Shown here piece after piece: positions 1-11,686 of a stretch of 64,000 bases of DNA (positions are counted from its first letter, which is position 1; each line of letters starts with the position of its first letter). The notes under the pieces are model-generated. The model worked only from the letters and a program-made list of their open reading frames with translations. It was not told the DNA's origin and did no database searches. The position numbers and the translations under genes are program-made. This stretch comes from Psococerastis gibbosa (Eukaryota > Arthropoda > Insecta > Psocodea > Psocidae), in assembly GCA_963971405.1 (NCBI GenBank), contig OZ020492.1, positions 16,460,204-16,524,203 of the forward strand. Direction: 5' to 3'.

Positions 1-584
1 TATTGAGCATGCAAATGCCTCTATAGAATGTAAGCTAATTAATACTGTTGAGAAGGTACCAATTCACCAACTTACTAAAAACAATTTGAAATTAATAGTA
101 GAGCAATGAAATTCAACAAACCTTGCCAGAATCCTTTTTAAATCTCACGAGTATTAAAATTCCCCAGACGACAGGGAGGTTAGAAAATCAAAATGGCGGA
201 AATAAGGGTTGCTAAGCCGATATTTTCGAGCACAATTACACATAACTATGATTTGCAGGAGAGTCCCGTGTGACTGTACACATTATATCTAATTTTAAAT
301 CGTCGACTGACTTGTCTCGCGGACGGCAAACTGACTGAAGTTTCGGGCTGCGGCCGTCGTTCGTCTTGGTCTCCCTCCCATCGCGTTTCAAAAGTTCGTA
401 CACACATTGCAGTGGTGACTAATCAATAGTAAAACGGCCTATCTGCGAAAACGACGTCACTCCCGCCGAGTTCCAGACAGTATTCCAGTCAACGCTTTGG
501 AGCAACAAGGGCTTATAGTAATATTGCAAGTAATGGTTCAAAGTCACACGGTCTGTTTTTAGGACATTAGGCTATATCCGGAAA
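1..584. other. no gene recognised
   Basis: No long ORF and no repeat that I can name. About 298-475 is visibly richer in G+C and CpG than the AT-rich surroundings, which could mark old exon or promoter sequence, but nothing else supports that. Confidence 0.4.
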
Positions 585-587
585 GGG

Positions 588-650
588 AGTCGAAAAAAAC
601 CTGGACAGAGCGGGACTGGAACCCATGCCTATCTACACATAGAATTGAAT
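588..650 (-). repeat. tRNA-like SINE head fragment (family R)
   Basis: On the minus strand the segment contains a degenerate polymerase III box B (GGGTTCCAGTCCC) followed by GCTCTGTCC. The same order, box B then CGCTCTGTCC, occurs at 3415-3436 on the plus strand. The two look like diverged copies of one tRNA-derived repeat. The head alone is too decayed to assign a parent tRNA. Confidence 0.35.
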
Positions 651-764
651 TAGTTTGAGTGTTCTCGTGAATAGACGGTAGGACTGATATTTGGCATGAA
701 TATAGTGTAGCCTATTATTTATAAATATTTCAATTTAACTATCGTTGATATGTACAGTTAGGAG

Positions 765-905
765 TAAAAGAGGGTCAGAGGCCCTAATCTCGATATATTT
801 AATTTTTTTAATGAAGCCTTTATTACTGTTATTATTATTATTAATATTATTATCATTATTATTATATGCCCTTAGTCCGTCGAGTAACGGACGAAGGAAA
901 TAAAA
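765..905 (+). repeat. (ATT)n-tailed repeat end
   Basis: GGCCCTAATCTCG is followed by a T-rich link and an imperfect (ATT)n run at about 828-868. The same motif order occurs at 35775-35877, so this is a dispersed repeat with an ATT microsatellite tail, not chance low complexity. No coding capacity. Confidence 0.5.
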
Positions 906-934
906 ATATAAAAATATATCAACCTCATTAAGAA

Positions 935-3120
935 CAGATCAAGAGAGAAGGTGTTTATTACGAGAGCCTCACCCAGGTGAACAAACAGTTGCTATATGAA
1001 ACGAAGAAACACGCAGCGGACTTCAGCAAGTATGTGTGGACAAAAGAAGGAAGAATTCTAGTCAAAAAGGAAGAAGGAGGAAGAATAATTCAGATTAAGA
1101 ATAATAACAGCAAGATATTTTAAACCTAATATAGGATTGTAAAGGTGATGCAACACCCCCACGACCTAAAATAGACAACTTCACATTTTACAACAAACTG
1201 TAAATAGGCCAGCAGAAATGTTATTTCTATTACAGCCGATTAAAAATTATTCACGTCCATTAAGGACTTGCGAATTATTCATTTAAACATGACAAGCATA
1301 TGAATAATTATTTCAATCAGTTTTTAATTTTAATAACTGAATTAGAGCCAGATTTAAAAAAAATAAATAAATATAAGTAAACCTGTACAGTATTAAAAAT
1401 TATATAAGCAATTCTCCTTTTGCCAACCAAATTAATGAACAGGGAGGGGGAATGCTTATATATGTTAAGGAAAAAAAAACATTAATTTAATGTCAATGGA
1501 AAATATCCTAGTGAACGTTACAGTGAGCCCTAACCTATGCTTTGACGTACTTGCAGTAATGCAGTATATAGGCTGCATAAAAACGCAATTTTATTTCGTC
1601 AATGAGCTGGAAGGAATGACAAAAAAATCTATAGTCATCGGGGATATAAATATTAATCTTTTAAAAAAATCACAGCAAAAGACGATTATTTTGACTTGAT
1701 GGTTAACAGCGGATATGAAAAATTTATAACGACATCGACTCGAGAGCATTTTAAGGATAATGAATTGCTAAATATCATGTATATATCATTGCTTTGTCAA
1801 AAACTATATGGTGATTAACTCAGTGGTTCTACAATCTACATCATACTTAATAAAAAATAAAATTATACATATAGCAGACAATATGGTTTTCAGAAAGCGA
1901 AAAGTGCTGAAAAATGCCTCGGATATTTTGGTGAATATTGCAACCACCAACTTCACCTAAACAACAACATTTTAATCCTCTTCTTAGATTTCTCCAAAGC
2001 GTTTTACGTAATGCCACTTGGTAATAATTAAACAACTGCAGGAAATAGGAATTAGCGGCACCGAGCTTGAATGGTACAAAAATTATGAGCATGGGTGTCC
2101 CGCAAGGCAGTTTGTTGTTGTTATGTATTAACGGTTAATAAATTAGTAGACTACTTAAAAGAAATGGAGGTATTTATGTACCTACGCAGATGGTATGGCA
2201 CTCGTAATTGCAAACAAAGATGTGAAAGCAGCTGGCATGAAAATGAACTCTGCAATAAGGCAAATTCAACAACTGACCCCTGTCAATTAACTTTAAGAAG
2301 CCAAAAATCATGTACATGAGGAATAGAGGAACCAAACAAATTCGAAAGCAAATACATATTCCACAAGCATGGATGTCTGCACTCCAGCAATACCTGCAAT
2401 TGCACCCAATACATAGACATGGTAAAAAAGCACAAATACTTGGGGTTAACCATTGGCAGCCGTCTAAACTGGCAATCGCATAGAGAGTCATTGGGTAAAA
2501 GACTGCGATCTGGGAGTGCAGCTCTCCATAAACTAAAATACGGGATGCCAAGGAAAGTAATAAAAAATGTTTATCACGCCCTGATAGAGTCTGTAATAAC
2601 TTATGGAATAACAACTTCGTGCAGGGACGAAAACACTTGAGTAAATAAATTGCAAAATGCCCAAAATAGAATAATAATTAAGAATATACATATATATAGA
2701 TATATATATACCGAATATATATATATGTATAAATTGTGCAAAGTCGTTTAATTTTACTACTCTACACATTATGTTTTGTTTCCACGAAGTCACGAGAGAA
2801 ACCCTACATTGAAATATAAGTCCCTTGAAATATTATTATTATTATATTATTAATAATCCTCTATATTACTATTAAACCTAAAACAACTCTATGCATTTAA
2901 AGTAATTAAATATAACTTCTTTGACAAGAATTTTAACATTGAAACAGATAACAACACACATCACAATACTCGAAATCCAAAAAAGGTCAATTTGAAACAA
3001 GCCTAAATTTACAACAACTACGGGGTAGATTAAATAGTATAACCAAAATTTTAAATGAATTGCCCATACAACTTAAAAAATTAACAAAATAGGAGAAATA
3101 AAAACGAAAATAAAAATGGC
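935..3120 (+). pseudogene. decayed non-LTR retrotransposon (CR1/Jockey-like)
   Basis: Remains of both reading frames are in the expected order. Near 1030-1125 the plus strand reads KYVWTKEGRILVKKEEGG, typical of the end of the LINE ORF1 protein with an FP-type C-terminal domain. At 1627-1662 SIVIGDININLL matches the endonuclease GDxN motif. At 1976-2005 ILFLDFSKAF matches the first reverse transcriptase block. At 2434-2480 KYLGLTIGSRLNWQSH is the RT C-terminal block. At 3060-3090 LPIQLKKLTK looks like the protein end. Stops and frameshifts separate all of these, and the YADD block is not recognisable. The copy is dead. The clade is inferred from motif style only. Confidence 0.72.
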
Positions 3121-3382
3121 TCTTGAACTAAAATAAGTTACTTCGCTTTAAAATTAATCTTTAAAACTTACTTTACTTTTTACTTAAATTACTTTTTACT
3201 TTAATTTATAATTTAAAATGGTATGAAACTGATTTGAAATTAAAAACGTGAAATTGAAGACATGTTGCATCATCTATAGCGTTTACTGTGCGAGCCCGAC
3301 AAGTTTATTAACTTGGGGGCCCACAGGTTTTTTTGTATTACAAGGGTATAATTGTTTACATTTATAAATATATTCCTTCGGT

Positions 3383-3460
3383 GCAGGGAGTACCAGCCGA
3401 AGAAGAAGACCGTGGGTTCGAGTCCCGCTCTGTCCAAATGTTTTAGACTCTATTTTTCGG
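3383..3460 (+). repeat. tRNA-derived SINE head (family R)
   Basis: GTGGGTTCGAGTCCCGC is a consensus-quality box B. The upstream part is compatible with a decayed tRNA half, but no complete cloverleaf can be drawn, so this is not a tRNA gene. Related heads lie at 588-650, 28640-28720, 40075-40170 and 50730-50850. Confidence 0.45.
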
Positions 3461-3723
3461 AAGTAAGGTCCAGAAGAAGTGTCACTTCAAACGGAAGTCA
3501 ATTTTATGTTTTAAATATGGGGTTTTCTGCGACAACAGAGGGACAAACCTTCCAGACATAAATAATCAAATTTCACAGGAAATATCAATCACAGTATTCG
3601 TAGAGCCATCAATTAGGTTACATCTCCTAGAAGAAATTTGACTGTGCATTTTCATATAATTAGTGTGTGTCACCAGCACTGATTGGCGGATCTTGATTTC
3701 AATTAGTGTGGCCAGCCTTAAAA

Positions 3724-4345
3724 ATAGTGAGTGTTGCGTAACCAAACTCTTGCAGTTCATTCCATAAAAATTAATAACTTATAATGTTTACTCGTGACAA
3801 AATGTAAAACAGAATAGTGGCTAAGGGAGAGGATCCTCTGTCCGTCCACGACCCTAAATACTCTATGTGTTGTAGTGCCATGGCGTTTTTATTTAATAAC
3901 AAATAAGCTGAGAACAACAAAAAAAAATAGTGAGTGTTGCATAACCAAATTTTTGCAGTTAATTCCATTGAAATACCAATTAATAACTTATAATGTTTAC
4001 TCGTTACAAAATGTTAAATAGAGCAGTGGCTAAGGGAAAGGATCCTCTGTCCGTCCACGACCCTAGATACTCTATGTGTTGTAGTGCCATGGCGTTTTTA
4101 TTTAAAAACAAATAAGCTGAGAACAACAAAAAAAATAGTGAGTGTTGCATAACCAAATTTTTGCAGTTAATTCCATTGAAATACCAATTAATAACTTTCA
4201 ATATTTACTCGTTACAAAATGTTAAATAGAGCAGTGGCTAAGGGAGAGGATCCGCTACCAGTCCATAGCTCTAGACACTCAATGTGTTGTAGAGTGCCAC
4301 GGCGTTTTTTATAAGAAAGAAACTGGACAGGACACTTGTAGAGTA
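3724..4345 (+). repeat. tandem repeat, three units of about 205 bp
   Basis: ATAGTGAGTGTTGC recurs at 3724, 3927 and 4135 (periods 203 and 208). Each unit continues through AGGATCC, CGTCCACGACCC or a variant, TGTTGTAGTGCCA and a run of A. The third unit diverges after about 4310. Related, more diverged units continue at 4380-4925 (interrupted by a hAT MITE) and near 5235-5330, and a fragment sits at 31660-31690. No protein is encoded: minus-strand ORFs across the units are by-products of the repeat. Confidence 0.85.
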
Positions 4346-4379
4346 GTGGTACAGGCTCGGACTATCATTATTATTTACA

Positions 4380-4925
4380 GTTAAAACCATTGATAGACCA
4401 ATAGCTTACAATATTAACTACGGGCTTGTAAAGCCCAGCGATAACAATTCTATTGTAATGTGCATAATATACCGTATCTTGTCTTGGAAATTCATTCATT
4501 CATCGTAAATAAAGCAGTGGTCTAGAGCAGGGGTTCCCAAACTGTGGTCCACATACATATATCAGGTGGTCCATGGAGCAAAGTAAGAAATAAAGAAATA
4601 AAACAGCTGAGTTATTGGAAATTAGAAGTAAAATAGAGTAAGTCTTGGCACTGAACTATAAAATCCAACCGATACCAGTCCTAAACATTTAATCAAATAT
4701 TAGCATGAAATTGTAGGCACAAATCATCCTAGAATTTTACAATTAATTGTCCTGTTACAGCCATGATGGTCCACGGATAATCAAAAAATAATCTAGTGGT
4801 CCACGGACAAAAAAGGTTGGGAACCCCAGGTCTAGAGAAAGGATCATCTACTAGTCCACTGTGTTGCAGTGCCACGGCCTTTTGTTTTGTTTGTTTATAA
4901 CAAATAAGCAGGCGAGAAGCCATGC
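4380..4925 (+). repeat. diverged tandem-repeat unit interrupted by a hAT MITE
   Basis: The segments before 4520 (AAAGCAGTGG) and after 4837 (AAAGGATCATCTACTAGTCC, then TGTTGCAGTGCCACGG) together read as one unit of the preceding 205-bp tandem repeat. The repeat was present before the insertion at 4528-4829. Confidence 0.6.
4528..4829. mobile_element. hAT MITE, 302 bp, with 8-bp target duplication
   Basis: The ends are imperfect inverted repeats: CAGGGGTTCCCAAAC on the left and, reversed, CTGGGGTTCCCAACC on the right, both followed by a copy of GTGGTCCA or GTCCGTGGACC. The flanks GTCTAGAG (4520-4527 and 4830-4837) are a perfect 8-bp duplication, the hAT hallmark. No transposase is encoded. 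A truncated right end of the same family is at about 25195-25235. Confidence 0.93.
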
Positions 4926-4929
4926 ATAC

Positions 4930-5845
4930 ATATTTCTAACTTGTAGAAAAGGTTAGTAGCATGCATCCCAAAACCTACTGCCACTTTTTGATGACTCCTG
5001 CGGGCCTAATATAGCGTTTAGTAATAACTTATTCCTAGAGTTAAAAATGTATAACAAAACAATTTTGATTAGCACTTTCCGTGGTAAAATTATCTTGTTT
5101 AATTTTTAAGTTTTTAAGTTTTAATCCTAGGTTAAGATTAAATAAACGCCACAGTAGGCCCGCAGCAGGCACATCCGGTCCGGAATAGTCCAATTGCTAG
5201 AGAACTAGACTATAAAACGGAAGTTGCTGACAAAACGTCTATCATAGAGCAGTGATCAAGAGAGAGAGGATCCTCTACGAGTCCTCAGGTCTGGTCTGGG
5301 TTTTCCTGCTACGGCGTTTTTCCAGCAGCTACATCGCTCTTACTCTGGACATAAATATCGCATTTACATCATGATGTGCGTGTTCAGAAGCAATAATTTT
5401 AATTTCTACTGCATTGCGAATGTATATGTTTTATTGCCATAGAGTTACTACTCCCATGGTTTCTCATAGCGCTCGTAAAATTAATAATCATAAATTTAGT
5501 AGGGTTTTCTACTGGTTTACTTATCTGAATCTGAAGGTCCAAACCAGTGGCGGACACAGCTTTTTAATGGGGGAGGGGGGTGGTTTCAACACTAGTCCGT
5601 ACCACATCTTACGGCCGAAGAATTCAACCACTCACTCCATAAGTTGAATTCGCTATAACGAAATGTTTGCTTACGGCATGGGTCTCCTTAATATTTATGA
5701 AACCGGGATCGTTTGTCCCGTTTCCGTAGCTACTCAATAATAGCCCCCACACACGCATCTGTGCTTTAGGCGGTTTACCTTATAAATTGTCTATATTAGC
5801 GTAACAACCAATTCGTTTGTGTTCAATTCTAATAAATAATTAAAT
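4930..5845. other. no gene; repeat remnants
   Basis: 5235-5330 resembles the 205-bp tandem repeat of 3.7-4.9 kb. At 5543, CAGTGGCGGACACAGC followed by a G run looks like the left end of a hAT MITE, but I could not find its partner or a target duplication. Otherwise unassigned AT-rich sequence. Confidence 0.4.
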
Positions 5846-5849
5846 ATTA

Positions 5850-6290
5850 CCTTAATAGCTCAACTCTTCTTCTGAGATCGCAATCAGAAAGATTGATTTG
5901 CAGCAACTCCCTGCATATCATCATCCAGCTCTCTCGGTCCTGCACCTTCCTCTTCAACTCTTGGTACGCTCCTACGTCCTCCTTCAGATGATCCATGAAT
6001 TCCTTCTTCGGCCGCCCTTTTCTATTGGTTCCTTCCATAACTGTGCCCTAAATGATGGCGTATACCAGATTTTCTTGCCTTACCTATTTTTTTTTCTTCT
6101 ACTTTTTATATGAGGTAGCAGCTGTCCCTCATCTTCAATAGCCTCTAGCACATTCATTCGTCACGTGGTCTCTCCTTCCGTAACACGACATTTCAAACAC
6201 TTCAAGCCTCTCCAGTTCCTTATCTGCTAAACTACTGATATAATAAAAATGACAGCCAACGAGGACTGGTAGATTATCCTCTCCCTTGAC
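5850..6290 (-). pseudogene. RTE-type reverse transcriptase, C-terminal remnant
   Basis: The minus strand from about 6038 reads GTNRKGRPKKEFMDHLKED and then DRESWMMICRELLQINL. This is the characteristic RTE ending (GRPxxxW-type motif, then a D-R-W-rich segment). Further upstream on the minus strand (6130-6230) more of the same domain is visible in other frames. 5'-truncated and frame-broken, with no RT active site. Confidence 0.7.
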
Positions 6291-6631
6291 CACTGCTCTA
6301 TTTGTGATGTTGAGGTCAGCAACATGCCCGGCAGCCGCGACTTTCCCACCATTGAAGGTATGGTACCGATTAGGGTTGGATGGAACATCTTTGGTACTGA
6401 TTAGGGTTGGATGGAACATCTTTCCAGTTATTCAACCAACTGGACTATTCCTGACTGATACAGCATGCGTTAGTCTTAATAAGGCAATCAGAAATAAATT
6501 GTACAAAGAATTGTGCATTATCTATAACACGTATACCCCATTTAGGTCTTCTTCGGTTCTTTTCATGGTTTACCTGCAATTTTCTAGCTATGTAGTTGTG
6601 TAAAATAACTCACATCAGTGAAATTTAAACT

Positions 6632-6790
6632 GACTTCGATCGCATAGTGGTAGCTTGTTTGTACTTGTGAAAGTCTCTACTTATCATGCGATCGGTGACC
6701 TGTCGTAACTCAACATACTGTAGGTATTACCTACAGAGGCAACTGTGGAGGTTATTCGGATATAGATTCATTGAATTGTTTGTGCATGTG
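6632..6790 (+). repeat. SINE family F, diverged copy
   Basis: GACTTCGAT-x-GC-A-GGTGGTAGC followed by ATGCGATCGGTGACC and CTACAGAGGC matches two better copies at 28015-28205 and 57332-57520. In those copies TGGCCAGGTGGTAACG resembles polymerase III box A and GATCGGAGAC resembles a degenerate box B, and both end in A-rich tails. That suggests a tRNA-derived SINE. Confidence 0.6.
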
Positions 6791-6813
6791 CATGTATGCG
6801 AATAATATAATTA

Positions 6814-7672
6814 AAAGAACCGGTCCGAGTTTTAGTAGATACAGAATATGAGTAATTTCATGGTAAATAATTTTCCAGTGGTCACATTTCCGATATCTCG
6901 GCGGGGGGGGGGGGGGGGGGGTTTCCACCTGACGCACTGGAAGTGAGATAAATTCTAGTCAGACCAACACATTAATTACCACACAACAATAATGGCAGGG
7001 CACGCAATGCATTTATGCATTTGAGCGCGAATTTTCAATCACTTTTTCAAAAAATAATTTTTTGTGCAAAGCCAAATAGTTTTTTTGGAAAGCAACCTGT
7101 CCGGTTTCGTTAGTCAATTTAACACCTAAATCATACCTGAAGGTAGAAATCATCGATAGAAAGGTGTCGCAGAAAAATTATTTTTTAGTCATTTTTCATT
7201 AAAATTTAGTCATTTTTATTTTTTTACCCCCAGAAGCAAACTATCAAGGGGCAAGCGACCCCCGCATTTTGTCAACATTAATAATGACTACAATATATGT
7301 GAATTTAAAAGATATCCTTGGAGCCGTTTTTGAGAAATTTTTGTTAACGTTCTTTTTTGGAGTTTTTTGAGAATAAACCCCCCCAAATTGAATTGGCCCA
7401 AAATAAAATAAAAATAGTCCCGAGGCATGATTTTTGTAAACCTACATGCCAAATTTCATCAAAATCGACCGAGTAGTTTGCCCGGAAATCGATGAACTGA
7501 CAGAACTACAGACAGACAGACAGAGACAAACAGAGCGACAGACACAGACATTTCGTAAAAACCACATTTTTGGGTTCCTGGGACCTGAAAACGTGTAAAT
7601 CCGTTGAAATCTCGGAATCGAAAATTTCGACTATCACAAAGCTTTCCTTATACTACCTATAAATTGGAAAGC
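6814..7672 (-). repeat. repeat family A, near-complete copy
   Basis: An ~860-bp repeat. Read on the minus strand it starts TGCTTTCCAATTTATA and ends AAGAACCGG reversed (ACCGGTTCTTT). Internal landmarks in order: a (GTCT)n microsatellite, GGGCAAACTA, GATTTTGATGAAATT, TTGATAGTTTGCTTCTGGGG, CGGACAGGTTGCTTTCC, GGTCTGAC, and a long G/C run (6902-6921 here). GCTTTCCAATTTAT at one end and its reverse complement near the other give subterminal inverted repeats. No ORF is conserved between copies, so it is non-autonomous. Elements with the same GTCT and 'GATTTTGATGAAATT' core are widespread in arthropod genomes, but I cannot name the class with certainty. Confidence 0.85.
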
Positions 7673-7689
7673 AAAAACTCGTCTTTCCT

Positions 7690-8165
7690 AACCACTGTTC
7701 AATTTTGGATAATTTGGTCAGCAACGTGAACGGCTACCGCGTCCACTGACGGTAAATGTAAGGTACCAGTAAGGGTAGGGTGGTCAGGTGGAAATTTTTC
7801 ATTTAATACCGATTCTCGAATCTCGACCTTGCCTTTCAAAGTCCACCTTATCAATTACATAAATGTTTATGGAATTAAATAGAGAAAAAATTACAAGTGA
7901 GTGGCACAGAAGCAACCGGACAAAGTGCACAAATGAAGTTATCCCAAAAAATGTAACAAAAACTGGGCGATATTTTTTTGTACATGCATGTTTTATGTAA
8001 TTCTAAGGAGTAGTTTGACCCCAAATCGAGACATTTCGTAAAAACCATTTTTTTTTGTTCCTCGGACCTCAATACATATTTTAAATACGTTGGTAACTCG
8101 AAATCGACAATTTCGACCAACACAAAGCTTTCCTTAAACTATAATATAAATAGGAAACCATAAAA
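7690..8165 (-). repeat. repeat family A, partial and decayed
   Basis: Starts at TCAGCAACGTG and reaches the family start at 8100-8160 (CACAAAGCTTTCCTTA then AAATAGGAAACC). The GTCT microsatellite and the middle are lost. It lies head to tail with the copy at 6814-7672. Confidence 0.65.
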
Positions 8166-9244
8166 TTAAATAAACTGGGGAAATGAAAAATGCTTTACAG
8201 AGCTGGGAAATAAATTTCTGACTGGAATATGAAATAGCAAAAATAAACTTCATGTTTGCAGGAAAGATTGAATTGAAATTGAAAGATTGAATTGCCATAC
8301 AGTTTATTTTATTATCTCGTTTAAGTTTAAATCAGGCGCGTAGGTAACTGGAAAATGTTCGACAAAATACCCGGTTAGATATTACATCCGTCCCCTTTGC
8401 GAAATGGTGGCTATGCAACAGGGACACAAGCGGGTATTTTTATTTAAACATTGGCTGTGGCCTTCCATTATACGTATGTACTATTTTTGGCTTCCGTGGA
8501 GATGGAAAGAGACTCTGCTAAAAGACGCCCGAAGTCTTTTGACCTGCTTTGCTGTGCTGTCTTGGCCCACCTGCCCGGGAACAGCGCAGGATAGCATCAG
8601 CAATCAGGTAGAGCAGGTAGTATCAGGACGTCATGCTCTTACTCACTAAGCTCTACTCCCTTCCCACAGCAGAACTTGGAGACTGCATCTGCTGGTAGAA
8701 GCTACGAAGGATTTAATCATGGTGATTTGGAGATGGTGGATCCAAAACAGACAGAAAGCAGTGGTTGTAAAAATGTTGAGTGTAATCAAAAACAGTACAA
8801 CCCAACAATTAATTGTACCGGTAGCACAAAGGCTGAATCGATGGCAACAGATCTTCTGCGTATTTGTTGCCATAGAATCAGCCTATATAGGCCTACACCC
8901 ACCCATTTACTCCAATGCATCTCGAAAGTTCTGCTGCGTAGCCTGATTTGTTTCTTCAGAAGTGGAGAATTTGCTTAACCAACACCAGTGCCATTTCTTG
9001 CTTCCCTATATCACAAATTGGACCCTCTTGCGACGCGTATCAGTACTTGGTTAAGTTATGCTTTAGCCTGTTTCGTTGCGTCAATGGTAAGCTTGCCTCA
9101 GCTTTACCAGTTAGTAGCCAAAAGTTCATACGGAAATAATACTTAATAATGTCTGCAATCCACGGGGTCGTTGGCATTGGACAAGGGTCATATGGGCCAC
9201 TATTGTCTATTGGTAAGCCTGGGTCCATAAAAGGTAATTGAAAT
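8166..9244. other. unassigned, with short shared segments
   Basis: ORFs at 8404-8649 and 8676-8978 have no recognisable family. CCCATTTACTCCAATGCATC at 8898-8922 recurs diverged at 9998-10020, so part of this is repetitive. GTCGTTGGCATTGGACAAGG at 9168-9187 recurs at 38771-38790, flanking a MITE, which marks a further dispersed repeat. Confidence 0.4.
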
Positions 9245-9785
9245 TGAAATTAAAAAAAACGACTTTATGACTTTATTGAAAACAAAAGAGGAACAATAAG
9301 ACTATAAAGCCTTCTTTCATGCTAACCCTAAAAAACAAAACTATTTTATTATTGATAAAAGTTTAAAATTAAATGGTGAAGAAACAAGAGAGGAAGAGAG
9401 GGGGAAAAGGGTTAAATACATACATAAATAAATAAAGCTTGTATTGCGTTGCCAACGGACACAGTTCAAATAAGACATCACTTACAATATAAAACATAAA
9501 CAATACCCTAGAAACAATCAGTAGGAGAAAAAAAAGTAGCATCTTATTGATTTGTCAAACAGGTAGCACCTATGTACATAAACATACAGTTGTTCAATAT
9601 GAACTGTCACAACATCGACATTCGTTTAAATTCATTTAGGCTTAGCGGAAATGGATCCAGTTTTGACTCTTCAATACGTTTCAAGATCCTTTCAAACGGT
9701 GCTTGCGAAAGGCCAATATAGATAAATAACACTTTAGATCTCGTGTGGCCTATATTAATCCTAAACTGAACCCTCTCAAGAATAT
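9245..9785 (-). pseudogene. 5'-truncated CR1/Jockey-like LINE, 3' end only
   Basis: 9586-9785 on the minus strand matches the end of the LINE at 13217-14280: TTGAGAGGGTTCA, GGCCTTTCG, GGATCTTGAAAC, TTGAAGAGTC and CATATTGAACAA occur in the same order. The remaining sequence down to 9245 is AT-rich and is best read as 3' untranslated region, but this is inference because the other copy has no comparable downstream sequence. Confidence 0.65.
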
Positions 9786-10332
9786 ACGGGGGGGGGGGGG
9801 GCGGTCCATTCCCATCACCATTACAAGACTGGAGAGAGTTTTCTAAGGTACATCTCTTTAATTATTTTCTTAAAGCTACTGAGTGAACTAGGTGCCCCTG
9901 TCAATAAAAAAATACAATTAAAACTACTACTAACCCACGGGGGCTAGTAGTGCTCAAAAAATTTATGTAGCCGTTGAATCGACCTCTGTGCACCACCCCA
10001 TTTGCTCCAATATATATCATGATAGCTCTGTTGCGGATCTGGCCATAGAATCTACCTTTGTGCAAGATTTGGGGTCAATAGTCTCAACCGCAATGCACGT
10101 GGGCGCGGGCCTGGACTCAACACGTGCATCCTGCCGGTGAGTTGTGGTGTCCATAGCCTATCATACCTGTTCCACCGTATTCTTTTATCGGCCCAGCCCG
10201 CATTGGGCCCACGTGTAGGCAAATCCCTATCACGTTTCACCGTTCACAGTACCTACGAGTACACGAGTACCAGTCCACACTTCGCAATAATAGACATATC
10301 TGTTTACGTATGATTTTCGCTCTATTTATACG
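9786..10332. other. unassigned; G run
   Basis: A G run at 9790-9801 and the shared segment at 9998-10060. 10060-10250 is G+C-richer, with CACGTG twice (10098 and 10120 area) and again near 10210. A 62-codon minus-strand ORF there has no recognisable family. Confidence 0.35.
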
Positions 10333-11290
10333 TTAGCATAGGAAAAGCTTTGTGATGGTTGGCGTTTTTATTTCGAAATTTCAGTGGATACACGTTTTTA
10401 GGTCCCAGGAAAAAAAAGAAAAAAATGTCTTTATTTTCCTTATGGGAGAATTGTGGGCCTTTTGGCCCACTCTTACAATTAACTAATGGAAAGTGGATTT
10501 TACGAAATGTCTATGTCTGTCGGTCTGTCTGTCGGTCTGTCTGTCTGTCGATTTGTCAGCAAACTACACGGCCGATTAATTTATATGAAATTTGGCCTGT
10601 GGGTTCACACAAATCATATCTCGGGCAGGGACGGATCCAGCCCATCCAGATTTTTTTTCTGGGGGGGGGGGGAGGTAGTTGTGTGTCAAAATAGGAAAAA
10701 CAAATGTAGGATCTATTAAATCAGAACGTAATAAATCAATTTACAATAGATTTACCAAATTTTGGGGGGCAGCTACCCCTCCTACCCCCCCTACCTCCAC
10801 CCCCCCCCCCCCTGTATCCGTCCTTGATCTCGGGGAATATATATTGGGCTCAATTTTTGGGGGTTTTACCCCAAAAAAAAAACGGATGAAACATTTTTGT
10901 CAAAAACTGCTCGAACGATTTTTTTTAAATCCACATATATTGTAGTCACTATTAATTTAAACAAATTTCAGTAGGTCACTTGCCCCTTTAGAGTTTGGTT
11001 CTGGGATAAAAAAAAACATCTCATTTTTCATATTTTTCGTTGGAACCTTTCTATCGATGCTTTCTAACTTCAGGCATGTTTTTGGTCTTAAATATAGTAA
11101 CAAAACCGAACAGGTTGCAAAGTTTTGGTTTTTAATAAAAAAGCATTTTTTGAAGAAATTATGGATACATCATACCTTAACACATTGCACACTCTGCTAT
11201 GGTAACTGTTATGTATTGTATTGGTCGGCCCATCTTAGACTATACAAGCGTCCCCTGCGTCCCATCGATCAATTCAGTGCTTAGGATAGG
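10333..11290 (+). repeat. repeat family A, split by a hAT MITE
   Basis: Family A from ATAGGAAAAGCTTTGTGATGG through the GTCT microsatellite (10515-10555) to CACAAATCATATCTCGGG. It resumes at 10827 with ATCTCGGGGAATAT and runs to the distal part near 11290. The interruption is the 201-bp element at 10626-10826. The conserved 3' terminus is missing or decayed. Confidence 0.75.
10626..10826. mobile_element. hAT MITE, 201 bp (family M)
   Basis: Ends CAGGGACGGATCCAG and, reversed, CAAGGACGGATACAG. The 8-bp flanks ATCTCGGG (10618-10625 and 10827-10834) are a perfect duplication and also line up with the interrupted family A sequence. G-rich and C-rich runs sit just inside each end. Family M right ends without a recognised left partner occur at about 35600-35716, 45290-45313 and 59945-59970 (GGGCTGGATCCGTCCCTG). 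Confidence 0.93.
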
Positions 11291-11464
11291 GAAAGTCGAG
11301 GAAACCGAAATTTTTCACAATCAAAAGCTAGAAAATGATGGAAGTGTGTGATGCGGACCAGAATCCTTTTGAACTAAAGTCAGCGTCCACACTAAATCCG
11401 TCTTTCTGTCCCAATTAGAGAGAGGACTGTAGTACAAACTAAAAATGGGTTGTAACTTTCTACT

Positions 11465-11630
11465 AAGACATGCGGCAGCAGAGTGGCACGAAATCCAAAA
11501 ACTGTAGTCCCACACTAGCTTCCCTTTCTGGCCATGCTTCGGACGGCATGTAATGCAGGCGGTCCTGGCCCCTAGTCGGTGTAGTCGTAGGAGTGTAGCT
11601 CTAGCTCCGCTGGGTTCGCTTAAGTGTCTT
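11465..11630 (+). repeat. diverged tRNA-Glu-derived SINE (family B)
   Basis: TTTCTGGCCATGCTTCGGA, GGCATGTAATGCAGGCGGTC and CTCCGCTGGGTTCGCTTA follow the body of the family B SINE in order. The head (GAGTGGCACG) is badly decayed. The 109-codon minus-strand ORF over this region is an artefact of the SINE. Confidence 0.6.
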
Positions 11631-11686
11631 TGACTTTTGGGGATGTACACTCATTTTGTATTGGGCTCGTTTCAGCCATCCTATAC

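Noticed and set aside
8404-8978. Small overlapping ORFs as a host gene
   Set aside because: Open on both strands with no recognisable motif, and parts recur near 9998-10060, so repeat origin is more likely.
10359-10945. Overlapping ORFs rich in repeated S-V-C/S-V-G-L and proline
   Set aside because: They come from the GTCT microsatellite and the C run of family A and the MITE.
11321-11650. 109-codon minus-strand ORF
   Set aside because: It overlaps a diverged SINE in antisense and resembles no protein.
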